Below are positions 5,039-10,347 of a stretch of DNA of 10,347 nucleotides, piece after piece (position 1 is the stretch's first letter; each line of letters starts with the position of its first letter). The DNA is from an uncultured Flavobacteriales bacterium (GTDB lineage: Bacteria > Bacteroidota > Bacteroidia > Flavobacteriales > BACL11), in assembly GCA_913052655.1 (NCBI GenBank), contig CAJXFN010000046.1, positions 1 through 10,347 of the forward strand, read 5' to 3'. The position numbers were made by a program, and so were the translations under genes. Below the pieces are notes generated by a model. It did not search any database. It saw only the letters and a list, made by a program, of their open reading frames with translations, and was not told the origin of the DNA.

Positions 5039-7280
5039 AATATTTTTAATATTTTTCATTTTTTTGAGTTTCTTTTCCTATTCTCAGGAAGTAAATTTCT
5101 CTCACGATGCGGGTTTTTATGATAGTCCATTTTTTTTAAAAATAAATAATTCAAATTCTAAAGTTTTATACTCATACCAGGATGATTTAAATAAAAGAAG
5201 TAAAGTATTTACAGATTCTATATTAATAGATAAAACTACCACGATCTCTTTTGGATTATACCAAGGTGATTCATTGGTAGAGTTAGGTAGTAAAAGCTAT
5301 TTTGTCAATTTTAAAACCAATTTTAAGGTTGTTTCAATTAGTATTAATAATGACTATCTTTTTGATCATTTTAAGGGGATTTATGTAAAGGGGCCGAGAG
5401 CATATTTCGATACTTTATCTAATCACTATCGAAATACAAATTGGGAGAGAAAATGGGAGAGATCTCAATTTGTTGAGGTGTTTAATGAAAAAGGAGATAT
5501 AATAATTTCTCAGAAAGCGGGATTAAGAATATTCGGTGGAATGACAAAATATTATCCTGAAAAATCGTTAAGATTTATAGCAAGAGATATTTATGGTGAT
5601 TCAAGATTCAATGCAGATTTATTTGATTGCAGCATTAAAGATTATAAACAATTTATTTTAAGACACTCGGGTAACGATTATAGGAAAACAAGGTTCAAAG
5701 ATGCATTACTAACCTCTTTAGCTGCTGAATCTGATTTAGATATACAAAAATCTTCTCCAGCACATCTATTTGTGAATTCTGAATATTGGGGAGTGTATAA
5801 TATTAGAGAGAAAGTTAATAAATATTATATAGATAATAATTATAACTGTGGTACTTTAGGAATAGATATCTTACAGGGATATAAAACAGTTGATGAAGGT
5901 TCACCTTCAGATTATATTGATTTATTGAATTTTATTAAAAATAATGATTTAAAAAATGAACAAAATTATAAATATGTTAAAACAAAAATAGATGTAAGAA
6001 ATTTCATTAACTTCTGGGTACATCAAATATTTTATGCAAATCATGATGTTAGAGGAAATATTAGATTTTGGAAATCTGATTCTTTAGATAACAAGTTCAG
6101 ATGGATTGTATATGACACAGATTTAGCATTTGGTCCAAGTAGAACAAATAAAAATTTATTAAAAGATTTTACTAGTCCAAGAAAGACAGATTGGTATAAT
6201 CCAAATTGGGCTACATTCTTATTGAGAAATCTGTTAGAAAATAGTGATTTTAGAAAGGATTTTATACTACAAAGTTCTTTTATTTTAAGCACAACATTAA
6301 GTACAAATCATATCAATACTCGAATTGATGAATTTTTCTCAATTTATGATTCAGAAATGAAGATTCATTTTAATGATAGAAAAAAATTTCAGAATTACCA
6401 AGGTAACTATAATAAATGGTTGAAATCAATTGATGATTTAAGATATTTTGCAGAGAAACGTGATGAATATTCATTTCAACATTTAGAAAAAAAGTTTAGT
6501 TTAGATAAATCATATACTTTAAAAGTAAATGTTTCAAATAATAATGGTAAAGTAATGATTAATAATAACCAATTACAATCTAATAATTTTACGGGTAAAT
6601 TTTATTTCAATTATGAGATACCAATAAAGATATTGGCAAAACCAGGTTACTACTACACTGGATTTAAAGATACTGTAATTAGTAATTTCAATAAAGATAC
6701 ATTTGAAGTGAACATTGAATTTAAAAAACTCCCTCCATCTAACTCAAAGATAATAATAAATGAAATTGATTATGTAAATGAATCTGTAGAACTATATAAT
6801 CAAGAGGATACAATAGTCTATTTAAATGGATGGAAACTTATAGATCAAAATAGCAATGTTACTAATTTGGATGATCTTTATTTAAACAAAAATAGCTATC
6901 TAGTATTAAATTATTATGATACTATAAAAAAGATAGATACTGTTCGGTATTCTCAATTAAGTTTTAAGTTGTCATCTGTAAATGAGAAGATTTTTTTATT
7001 TGATGGTGAAGGTAAAATTGTAGATAGTGTAGTTTATATTCTTGATACAGTTAAATCATCTTATGTTAGAAATATACCAATCGATAATTTTGAAGGAGTT
7101 TCATGGAGGTGGGGTAATAGTTATAACTCTACAATTGGGTATCACAATAATCCTTATCAAATTCTTAAGAAAAAACTTGAGGAAAGATTAATTAAAGATC
7201 GAAAGAATAAAAGGATGATTTTATATAGTTCAGTTGGAGGAGTTATACTTGTTGCTTTTGTTTTTTTTTATTTAAAATAA
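5031..7280 (+). CDS. Exported CotH-kinase-family protein with lamin-tail domain and C-terminal membrane helix
   Basis: The protein has 749 residues. Signal peptide 1-18 (ends 'FFSYS', before Q19). Residues 20-95 begin 'FSHDAGFYDSPFFLKI', the chitobiase C-terminal/FN3-like module often placed before CotH domains. Residues about 145-485 are the CotH kinase-like domain: 'KAGLRIFGGMTKYYPEKSLR' (162-181), 'ILRHSGNDYRKTRFKDALL' (209-227), 'HLFVNSEYWGVYNIREKVNK' (245-264) and 'FRWIVYDTDLAFG' (356-368), with the acidic DTD pair matching the metal-binding Asp motif. A beta domain (495-567) is followed by a lamin-tail domain (about 572-675: 'IIINEIDYVNESVELYN', 'LNGWKLID'). The tail has a Lys/Arg-rich segment (713-728), then one hydrophobic helix (729-748). 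Bacillus CotH phosphorylates spore-coat proteins; the substrate here is unknown. The start overlaps the upstream phosphatase-like gene by 8 nt, implying translational coupling. Confidence 0.88.
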   Translation: MNKIFLIFFIFLSFFSYSQEVNFSHDAGFYDSPFFLKINNSNSKVLYSYQDDLNKRSKVFTDSILIDKTTTISFGLYQGDSLVELGSKSYFVNFKTNFKVVSISINNDYLFDHFKGIYVKGPRAYFDTLSNHYRNTNWERKWERSQFVEVFNEKGDIIISQKAGLRIFGGMTKYYPEKSLRFIARDIYGDSRFNADLFDCSIKDYKQFILRHSGNDYRKTRFKDALLTSLAAESDLDIQKSSPAHLFVNSEYWGVYNIREKVNKYYIDNNYNCGTLGIDILQGYKTVDEGSPSDYIDLLNFIKNNDLKNEQNYKYVKTKIDVRNFINFWVHQIFYANHDVRGNIRFWKSDSLDNKFRWIVYDTDLAFGPSRTNKNLLKDFTSPRKTDWYNPNWATFLLRNLLENSDFRKDFILQSSFILSTTLSTNHINTRIDEFFSIYDSEMKIHFNDRKKFQNYQGNYNKWLKSIDDLRYFAEKRDEYSFQHLEKKFSLDKSYTLKVNVSNNNGKVMINNNQLQSNNFTGKFYFNYEIPIKILAKPGYYYTGFKDTVISNFNKDTFEVNIEFKKLPPSNSKIIINEIDYVNESVELYNQEDTIVYLNGWKLIDQNSNVTNLDDLYLNKNSYLVLNYYDTIKKIDTVRYSQLSFKLSSVNEKIFLFDGEGKIVDSVVYILDTVKSSYVRNIPIDNFEGVSWRWGNSYNSTIGYHNNPYQILKKKLEERLIKDRKNKRMILYSSVGGVILVAFVFFYLK

Positions 7281-7283
7281 AAT

Positions 7284-8153
7284 CTATCTAACAATTGTAA
7301 TAATAGTGGATTTCCCTTGCTCAAGTTGAGTAATAACAGGGTATTTAGTTTTTGAGTCCACTAATTCAATTCTACTGGTGTTTGGGGGATTTTCACCAAC
7401 ATTGATAGCTTCAATTTTTATTTTGTTTTCTCCCGTTTTTAAGATGTGTTTTACTTTCTTTCGTTTTTTTCTTGTGATATAATCTGATAAAATAGTTTTA
7501 TCATTAATAGATAGATTAATTTTATCTCCATCCTCAGTGTTTGCGTCCCAGATATAAATTGTTATTATATCAGAATTCCACTGAATATACATGTCTTCTC
7601 CTTCTTTAAGTACTTTTGTACTTAGAACTTCTTTTTTTGTTTTTTTAATTTTGCTATCTGTATTTTTTATTTTTTGCTTTACCTCTTGCTTTTCTTTTTC
7701 TAGTTTTTTGGTGATTTTTTCTAATCTCTCTTTTTCCATTAAAACTATATCCCCATAAGCGCAAGTATCTCCATTAGTGAATAATCCTACAAAGGTACCT
7801 TCATATCTTTTTAGTTGAAATTTCCCTTTTTCTTTTACTGTCATGTTAATATAACAGAATATATTAAGGTCAGCTTCAGATTTAGTAGATAGAACCTGAG
7901 TTTCTTTTAATTTATAGGTTTTAGTATTTCTGTTGAAAATTCCACTAATATCAGATTTAGTTTCGTTTTTTCCCCCTTTATCTGTGATGGAAAATCCGTT
8001 CACTATGCCTTTTTCCTCAAATATATTTATTTCATAGGCTATCGGATTTCCATTTTTAACACTAATTATTCCACTAAAGCTTTTTTCTTGAATATTTTGA
8101 GAATAAATCCAGCATGAGAATAGCGTGAAAATAAAAAATAAAGGATTCTTCAT
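7284..8153 (-). CDS. Exported three-part protein with a central coiled coil, unknown function
   Basis: The 289-residue protein has a signal peptide (MKNPLFFIFTLFSCWIYS, cleavage before Q19). Residues about 22-138 form a beta-rich domain with 'GFSITDKGGKNETKSDISG' (53-71) and two Cys (C100, C131) that could pair in the periplasm. I recall similar 'TD..GK.ETKS.I.G' segments in uncharacterised Bacteroidota proteins. Residues 139-178 are a Lys/Glu-rich predicted coiled coil or helical linker. Residues 185-289 form a second beta domain with 'IYIWDANTEDGDKINLSIN' (199-217) and 'NVGENPPNTSRIELVD' (251-266), probably a beta-sandwich; the Asp cluster could bind calcium, but that is inference. There is no OmpA or T9SS sorting domain. 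The stop lies 3 nt from the convergent CotH stop, with no terminator between. The start is fixed by the signal peptide. Confidence 0.8.
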   Translation of the reverse strand: MKNPLFFIFTLFSCWIYSQNIQEKSFSGIISVKNGNPIAYEINIFEEKGIVNGFSITDKGGKNETKSDISGIFNRNTKTYKLKETQVLSTKSEADLNIFCYINMTVKEKGKFQLKRYEGTFVGLFTNGDTCAYGDIVLMEKERLEKITKKLEKEKQEVKQKIKNTDSKIKKTKKEVLSTKVLKEGEDMYIQWNSDIITIYIWDANTEDGDKINLSINDKTILSDYITRKKRKKVKHILKTGENKIKIEAINVGENPPNTSRIELVDSKTKYPVITQLEQGKSTIITIVR

Positions 8154-8157
8154 TTTA

Positions 8158-8165
8158 CAAAACTA
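8158..8165 (-). promoter_or_regulatory. Possible -7 box for the minus gene starting at 8153
   Basis: On the minus strand TAGTTTTG fits TAnnTTTG but lies only 4 nt before the ATG, so the transcript would be leaderless or nearly so. No TTG is found 17-23 nt upstream. It lies 11 nt from the plus-strand box at 8177-8184, so the two promoters, if both real, overlap. Weak. Confidence 0.25.
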
Positions 8166-8176
8166 AGAATAAATAC

Positions 8177-8184
8177 TATATTTG
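8177..8184 (+). promoter_or_regulatory. -7 promoter box (TATATTTG) for the small membrane protein at 8210
   Basis: TATATTTG is a perfect TAnnTTTG match 25 nt before the GTG start at 8210, giving a short leader of roughly 15-20 nt. No convincing -33 TTG is present. The same octamer at nearly the same distance precedes the paralogue at 8631. Confidence 0.5.
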
Positions 8185-8209
8185 TGAATTATAATTTAAA
8201 TCTAAAAGT

Positions 8210-8536
8210 GTGAAAAAAATAATATTATTATTTATGACATTCTTCACTTTTACTACAGTAATTTTTGCTTCCTTTCCGGCAGTCGATACTGAGTATACTG
8301 AGTTTGTATCAAACAATCAATCTGAAAGTAAATCTCCTGGCTCAAAAGTAACTGGAGTCTTATTAGGTTTTTTATTAGGACCTGTTGGTGTTTTAATTGC
8401 TTATTTAATGGATGACAATGAAATGCTTAGAGCAGCTTGGAAAGGTTTCTTGGTTAGTATGGTTCTTGCATTAGTTATAGTTATATCAATTTTTACTTTT
8501 TTAATTAGGGTAGCATCATCAACAACCCTTTACTAA
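8210..8536 (+). CDS. Small membrane protein with 'ASFPAV' leader, GTG start
   Basis: The 108-residue protein starts at GTG 8210. This start is needed because it supplies the Lys2-Lys3 of a proper signal sequence (MKKIILLFMTFFTFTTVIFA, likely cleavage near residue 20); the next ATG, nine codons in, would lose them. The mature N-terminus 'SFPAVDTEYTEFVS' is polar. Two hydrophobic segments follow: 46-66 (with 'GVLLGFLLGPVGVLIAYL') and 80-99. The loop between them is 'MDDNEMLRAAWKG'. The Gly-rich first helix resembles short Bacteroidota membrane modules that follow an 'ASFP' leader, but I assign no family name. It is a partial paralogue of the next gene (shared leader and ASFPxV), 94 nt downstream. 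The protein is probably in the inner membrane; function unknown. Confidence 0.75.
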   Translation: MKKIILLFMTFFTFTTVIFASFPAVDTEYTEFVSNNQSESKSPGSKVTGVLLGFLLGPVGVLIAYLMDDNEMLRAAWKGFLVSMVLALVIVISIFTFLIRVASSTTLY

Positions 8537-8596
8537 TTAAAATCCACGTTCAGATTTAGTTACTATGATTTGTCTAATATTTTAAATTGTATTTTA

Positions 8597-8604
8597 TATA
8601 TTTG
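8597..8604 (+). promoter_or_regulatory. -7 promoter box (TATATTTG) for the small membrane protein at 8631
   Basis: A perfect TAnnTTTG match lies 26 nt before the ATG at 8631. A TTTG at 8569-8572 lies 24 nt upstream of it, one base beyond the usual 17-23 nt range. This suggests that the second paralogue has its own promoter rather than depending only on read-through from 8210-8536. Confidence 0.45.
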
Positions 8605-8630
8605 TTTTATTAATCTAAATTTTAATTGTT

Positions 8631-8945
8631 ATGAGAAACTTTTTACTATTTATTATGTTTTTCTTGGGTTCCACTGTGTCAATTTATGCTTCTTTCCCTG
8701 TTGTAGAACCACTAGAGCCGCTAGTTTCAGGTAGTCCTGCTAATTTGATGGCGATCCTCTCTTTGGCTTGTGGAATAATTGCTTGGAGTATTTCTTGGTT
8801 TTTTGCTATTCCTGGAGTAATTTTCGGATGGTTAGGCACAAGAGGAAAATATAAATACATGGAAGGGAAATGGGTTGCATGGGTTGGATATGGCCTTAAT
8901 GCATTAGCTATTCTTATAATGGTAACGTGGGCTGCGACTTCCTAA
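8631..8945 (+). CDS. Small membrane protein with 'ASFPVV' leader, DUF4190-like core
   Basis: The 104-residue protein has a signal sequence (MRNFLLFIMFFLGSTVSIYA, cleavage near 20) and a mature start 'SFPVVEPLEPLVSG', parallel to the preceding gene. The rest is hydrophobic: 'NLMAILSLACGIIAWSISWF' (38-57), 'FAIPGVIFGWLGTRGK' (58-73), a short polar loop 'YKYMEGK', and a last helix 'VGYGLNALAILIMVTW' (85-100). The order of 'AILSLxxGI', 'AIPGVIFGWLG' and 'GYGLNALAILI' follows the layout of DUF4190-type membrane proteins. The similarity is recalled by eye and moderate. ATG 8631 is the only start giving a full leader. A strong terminator lies 31 nt downstream. Function unknown. Confidence 0.78.
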   Translation: MRNFLLFIMFFLGSTVSIYASFPVVEPLEPLVSGSPANLMAILSLACGIIAWSISWFFAIPGVIFGWLGTRGKYKYMEGKWVAWVGYGLNALAILIMVTWAATS

Positions 8946-8976
8946 CCCTTCTATGTCCATGGTGTTATTTAATAAA

Positions 8977-9008
8977 AAAAAGAGGTCATATCTATTTGAC
9001 CTCTTTTT
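8977..9008. terminator. Bidirectional intrinsic terminator
   Basis: AAAAAGAGGTCA (8977-8988) and TGACCTCTTTTT (8997-9008) are perfect 12-nt complements around an 8-nt loop. The stem is flanked by an A-run on the left and ends in a T-run on the right, so it can stop transcripts from either side. It serves the small membrane protein genes (plus strand) and probably mpl (minus strand, ending about 100 nt to the right). It is the only clear terminator in the window. Confidence 0.9.
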
Positions 9009-9027
9009 CTTTCTATTAAGTGTAATA

Positions 9028-9078
9028 GGATCTGTAATATTTAATTACTATGTGTATTGGATATGTAATATTAGATCC
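9028..9078. repeat. Short direct repeat with overlapping imperfect inverted repeat
   Basis: GGATCTGTAATATT (9028-9041) recurs as GGATATGTAATATT (9059-9072), with 13 of 14 bases identical and starts 31 bp apart. The second copy runs into AATATTAGATCC (9067-9078), which is complementary to the first copy apart from a 2-nt bulge, so the stretch can also form a hairpin. It lies between the terminator and the 3' end of mpl. It may be a remnant of local duplication or an mpl 3'-UTR structure; no T-run follows. Confidence 0.4.
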
Positions 9079-9109
9079 AAATAGTAGTATAGGTATAATA
9101 ATTAATCAC

Positions 9110-10347
9110 TTAAGAAATTAACTTTTCCAATTCAATCCCATTAAATGTTCCAGAACTCATCATAAGTAAGTTCTTATTTTTCCAATTTAGGTTCTTTAAA
9201 TGATTTTCTAAATCTTCTGAATTATTAAAAACAATCAAGTCTTTCCTTCCAAATGCATCATATACTTGCTCTTTGGTTATGGGTTTTAATCTTTTATGTA
9301 CGATAGATTCTAGACTAAAGTAGATAATTGCGGAATCTGCTTCATCCATACATCCTTTGTATTGTTTTAAAAAATCCTCATTTAAACTACTGAAAGTGTA
9401 TAATTCCAAGCAGGCTACTAATTTTCTATTTGTAAATTGTTGCTTCATTGCTGAGGATGTGGCTTTTAACTTTGAAGGTGAGTGAGCAAAGTCTTTGTAA
9501 ATAGCAGATTCTTGGGTTTGCTTAACTAGTTCTAATCTTTTGCTTGCACCTTTAAATGTAGATATCTGTTTTAGAAAATCTTCTTTTGAGATGCCTAGTT
9601 CTTTACAAACTAAAAGAGCTGCATTCATATTTTGTAGATTATGATTTCCAAAAATTAATAACTCGGTATTCTTTACTGATGTGACTCCATTATTAATCTT
9701 ATGTTCTAAAGTTGAGTATGGAATTAATTTACATTTTGTATGTCCCATTACAAGTTTATTTAACTCCTTATCTTCAGAAAAATAAATTAGAGTTTCTGAA
9801 ATCATATCCTTAAAAATACGAAATTGATCAACATATATTTCAAATGTAGGAAAGACATTTATATGATCCCAAGCAATCCCACTTAGCACAGCAATATCCG
9901 GCTTGTATAAATGAAATTTTGGTCTCCTGTCAATAGCAGAACTTAAATATTCATCTCCTTCTAAAATAATTATAGGAGCATCTGTAAGTTTTACCATAGT
10001 TTCAAATCCATCTAGTTGTGCTCCAACCATATAATCACAATCTATTTTAAGATTTTGAAGAACATGTAAGATCATTGAGGTAATAGAGGTTTTCCCATGG
10101 CTTCCTCCAATTACTACTCTTATTTTATTTTTAGATTGTTCGTAAATATATTCTGGATATGAATAAATAGGAATGTCTAGTTCTTTCGCTTTAATAAGCT
10201 CAGGATTGTCTTCTTGTGCGTGCATACCTAGGATTATAGCGTCTAATTCGGTGGTTATTTTTTCAGGAAACCATCCAATTTCTTTAGGTAATAATCCATA
10301 TTTTTCTAACCTTTCTTTACTAGGGCTAAAAATAGCGTCATCAGATC
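9110..10347 (-). CDS. mpl: UDP-N-acetylmuramate:L-Ala-gamma-D-Glu-meso-DAP ligase Mpl (5' end cut by window)
   Basis: Mpl is a cytoplasmic Mur-family ligase that joins recycled murein tripeptide to UDP-MurNAc with ATP. The frame is open to the right edge. The first ATG inside the window (10225) is internal: the 40 codons before it read 'SDDAIFSPSKERLEKYG...', which is family sequence. The 411 visible residues lack only about the first 40, including the N-terminal Rossmann glycines. Visible motifs, numbered from the first visible residue, are the ATP P-loop GGSHGKTS (80-87), the Mpl-typical 'EGDEYLSSAIDRRPKFHLY' (129-147) with 'WDHINVFPT' (159-167), the NHN of 'FGNHNLQNMNAAL' (232-244), 'KRLELV' (269-274) and 'DFAHSPSK' (285-292), the C-terminal domain motif. 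The presence of Mpl implies murein recycling and DAP-type peptidoglycan, which fits the OmpA domains encoded at 3596. Confidence 0.95.
   Translation of the reverse strand, partial: SDDAIFSPSKERLEKYGLLPKEIGWFPEKITTELDAIILGMHAQEDNPELIKAKELDIPIYSYPEYIYEQSKNKIRVVIGGSHGKTSITSMILHVLQNLKIDCDYMVGAQLDGFETMVKLTDAPIIILEGDEYLSSAIDRRPKFHLYKPDIAVLSGIAWDHINVFPTFEIYVDQFRIFKDMISETLIYFSEDKELNKLVMGHTKCKLIPYSTLEHKINNGVTSVKNTELLIFGNHNLQNMNAALLVCKELGISKEDFLKQISTFKGASKRLELVKQTQESAIYKDFAHSPSKLKATSSAMKQQFTNRKLVACLELYTFSSLNEDFLKQYKGCMDEADSAIIYFSLESIVHKRLKPITKEQVYDAFGRKDLIVFNNSEDLENHLKNLNWKNKNLLMMSSGTFNGIELEKLIS

Noticed and set aside
6041..6292. Minus-strand 83-codon frame
   Set aside because: It lies entirely inside the CotH domain, antisense to conserved motifs, with no start context.

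Overview
The window looks like a chromosomal segment of a low-GC member of the Bacteroidota, most likely a marine or aquatic flavobacterium. The evidence is: very AT-rich DNA; signal peptides ending in 'SYSQ', typical of this phylum; no purine-rich Shine-Dalgarno motifs before most starts; several upstream boxes of the form TAnnTTTG (the Bacteroidota -7 promoter element); and close matches to flavobacterial versions of PlsY, ClpS and Mpl. The genus cannot be named from this sequence.

Layout. 1-1153 is a plus-strand housekeeping run: the tail of an unknown gene, plsY (phospholipid synthesis) and a tightly linked clpS (N-degron adaptor). A tRNA-Arg(ACG) follows at 1199-1272 with its own promoter box. 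From 3142 down to 1295, a minus-strand cluster of four envelope genes reads: a membrane-anchored SPFH/prohibitin-type protein that stops directly after the SPFH core, a small secreted MORN_2-repeat protein, a lipoprotein, and a two-helix mini membrane protein. 3143-3595 is a long, AT-rich, largely non-coding divergent region with promoters at both ends.

3596-7280 is a two-gene plus-strand unit whose reading frames overlap by 8 nt. The first gene encodes an exported protein with a tyrosine/dual-specificity-phosphatase-like domain followed by two OmpA peptidoglycan-binding domains. The second encodes an exported CotH-kinase-family protein with a lamin-tail domain and a C-terminal membrane helix. 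A phosphatase fold and a kinase fold, both exported and overlapping, suggest an extracytoplasmic phosphorylation module. However, the P-loop of the phosphatase domain carries Gln where the catalytic Arg is expected. This is the most unusual content of the window.

7284-8153 (minus) is an exported three-part protein of unknown function that converges on the CotH gene. 8210-8536 and 8631-8945 encode two small membrane proteins sharing a leader and an 'ASFPxV' motif, each with a near-identical promoter box. A strong bidirectional terminator (8977-9008) separates them from mpl (minus, cut by the window end), a peptidoglycan-recycling ligase.

Taken together, most genes concern the cell envelope: lipid synthesis, murein recycling, murein-anchored proteins, lipoproteins and small membrane proteins. 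No mobile element, CRISPR array, phage gene or rRNA was seen.
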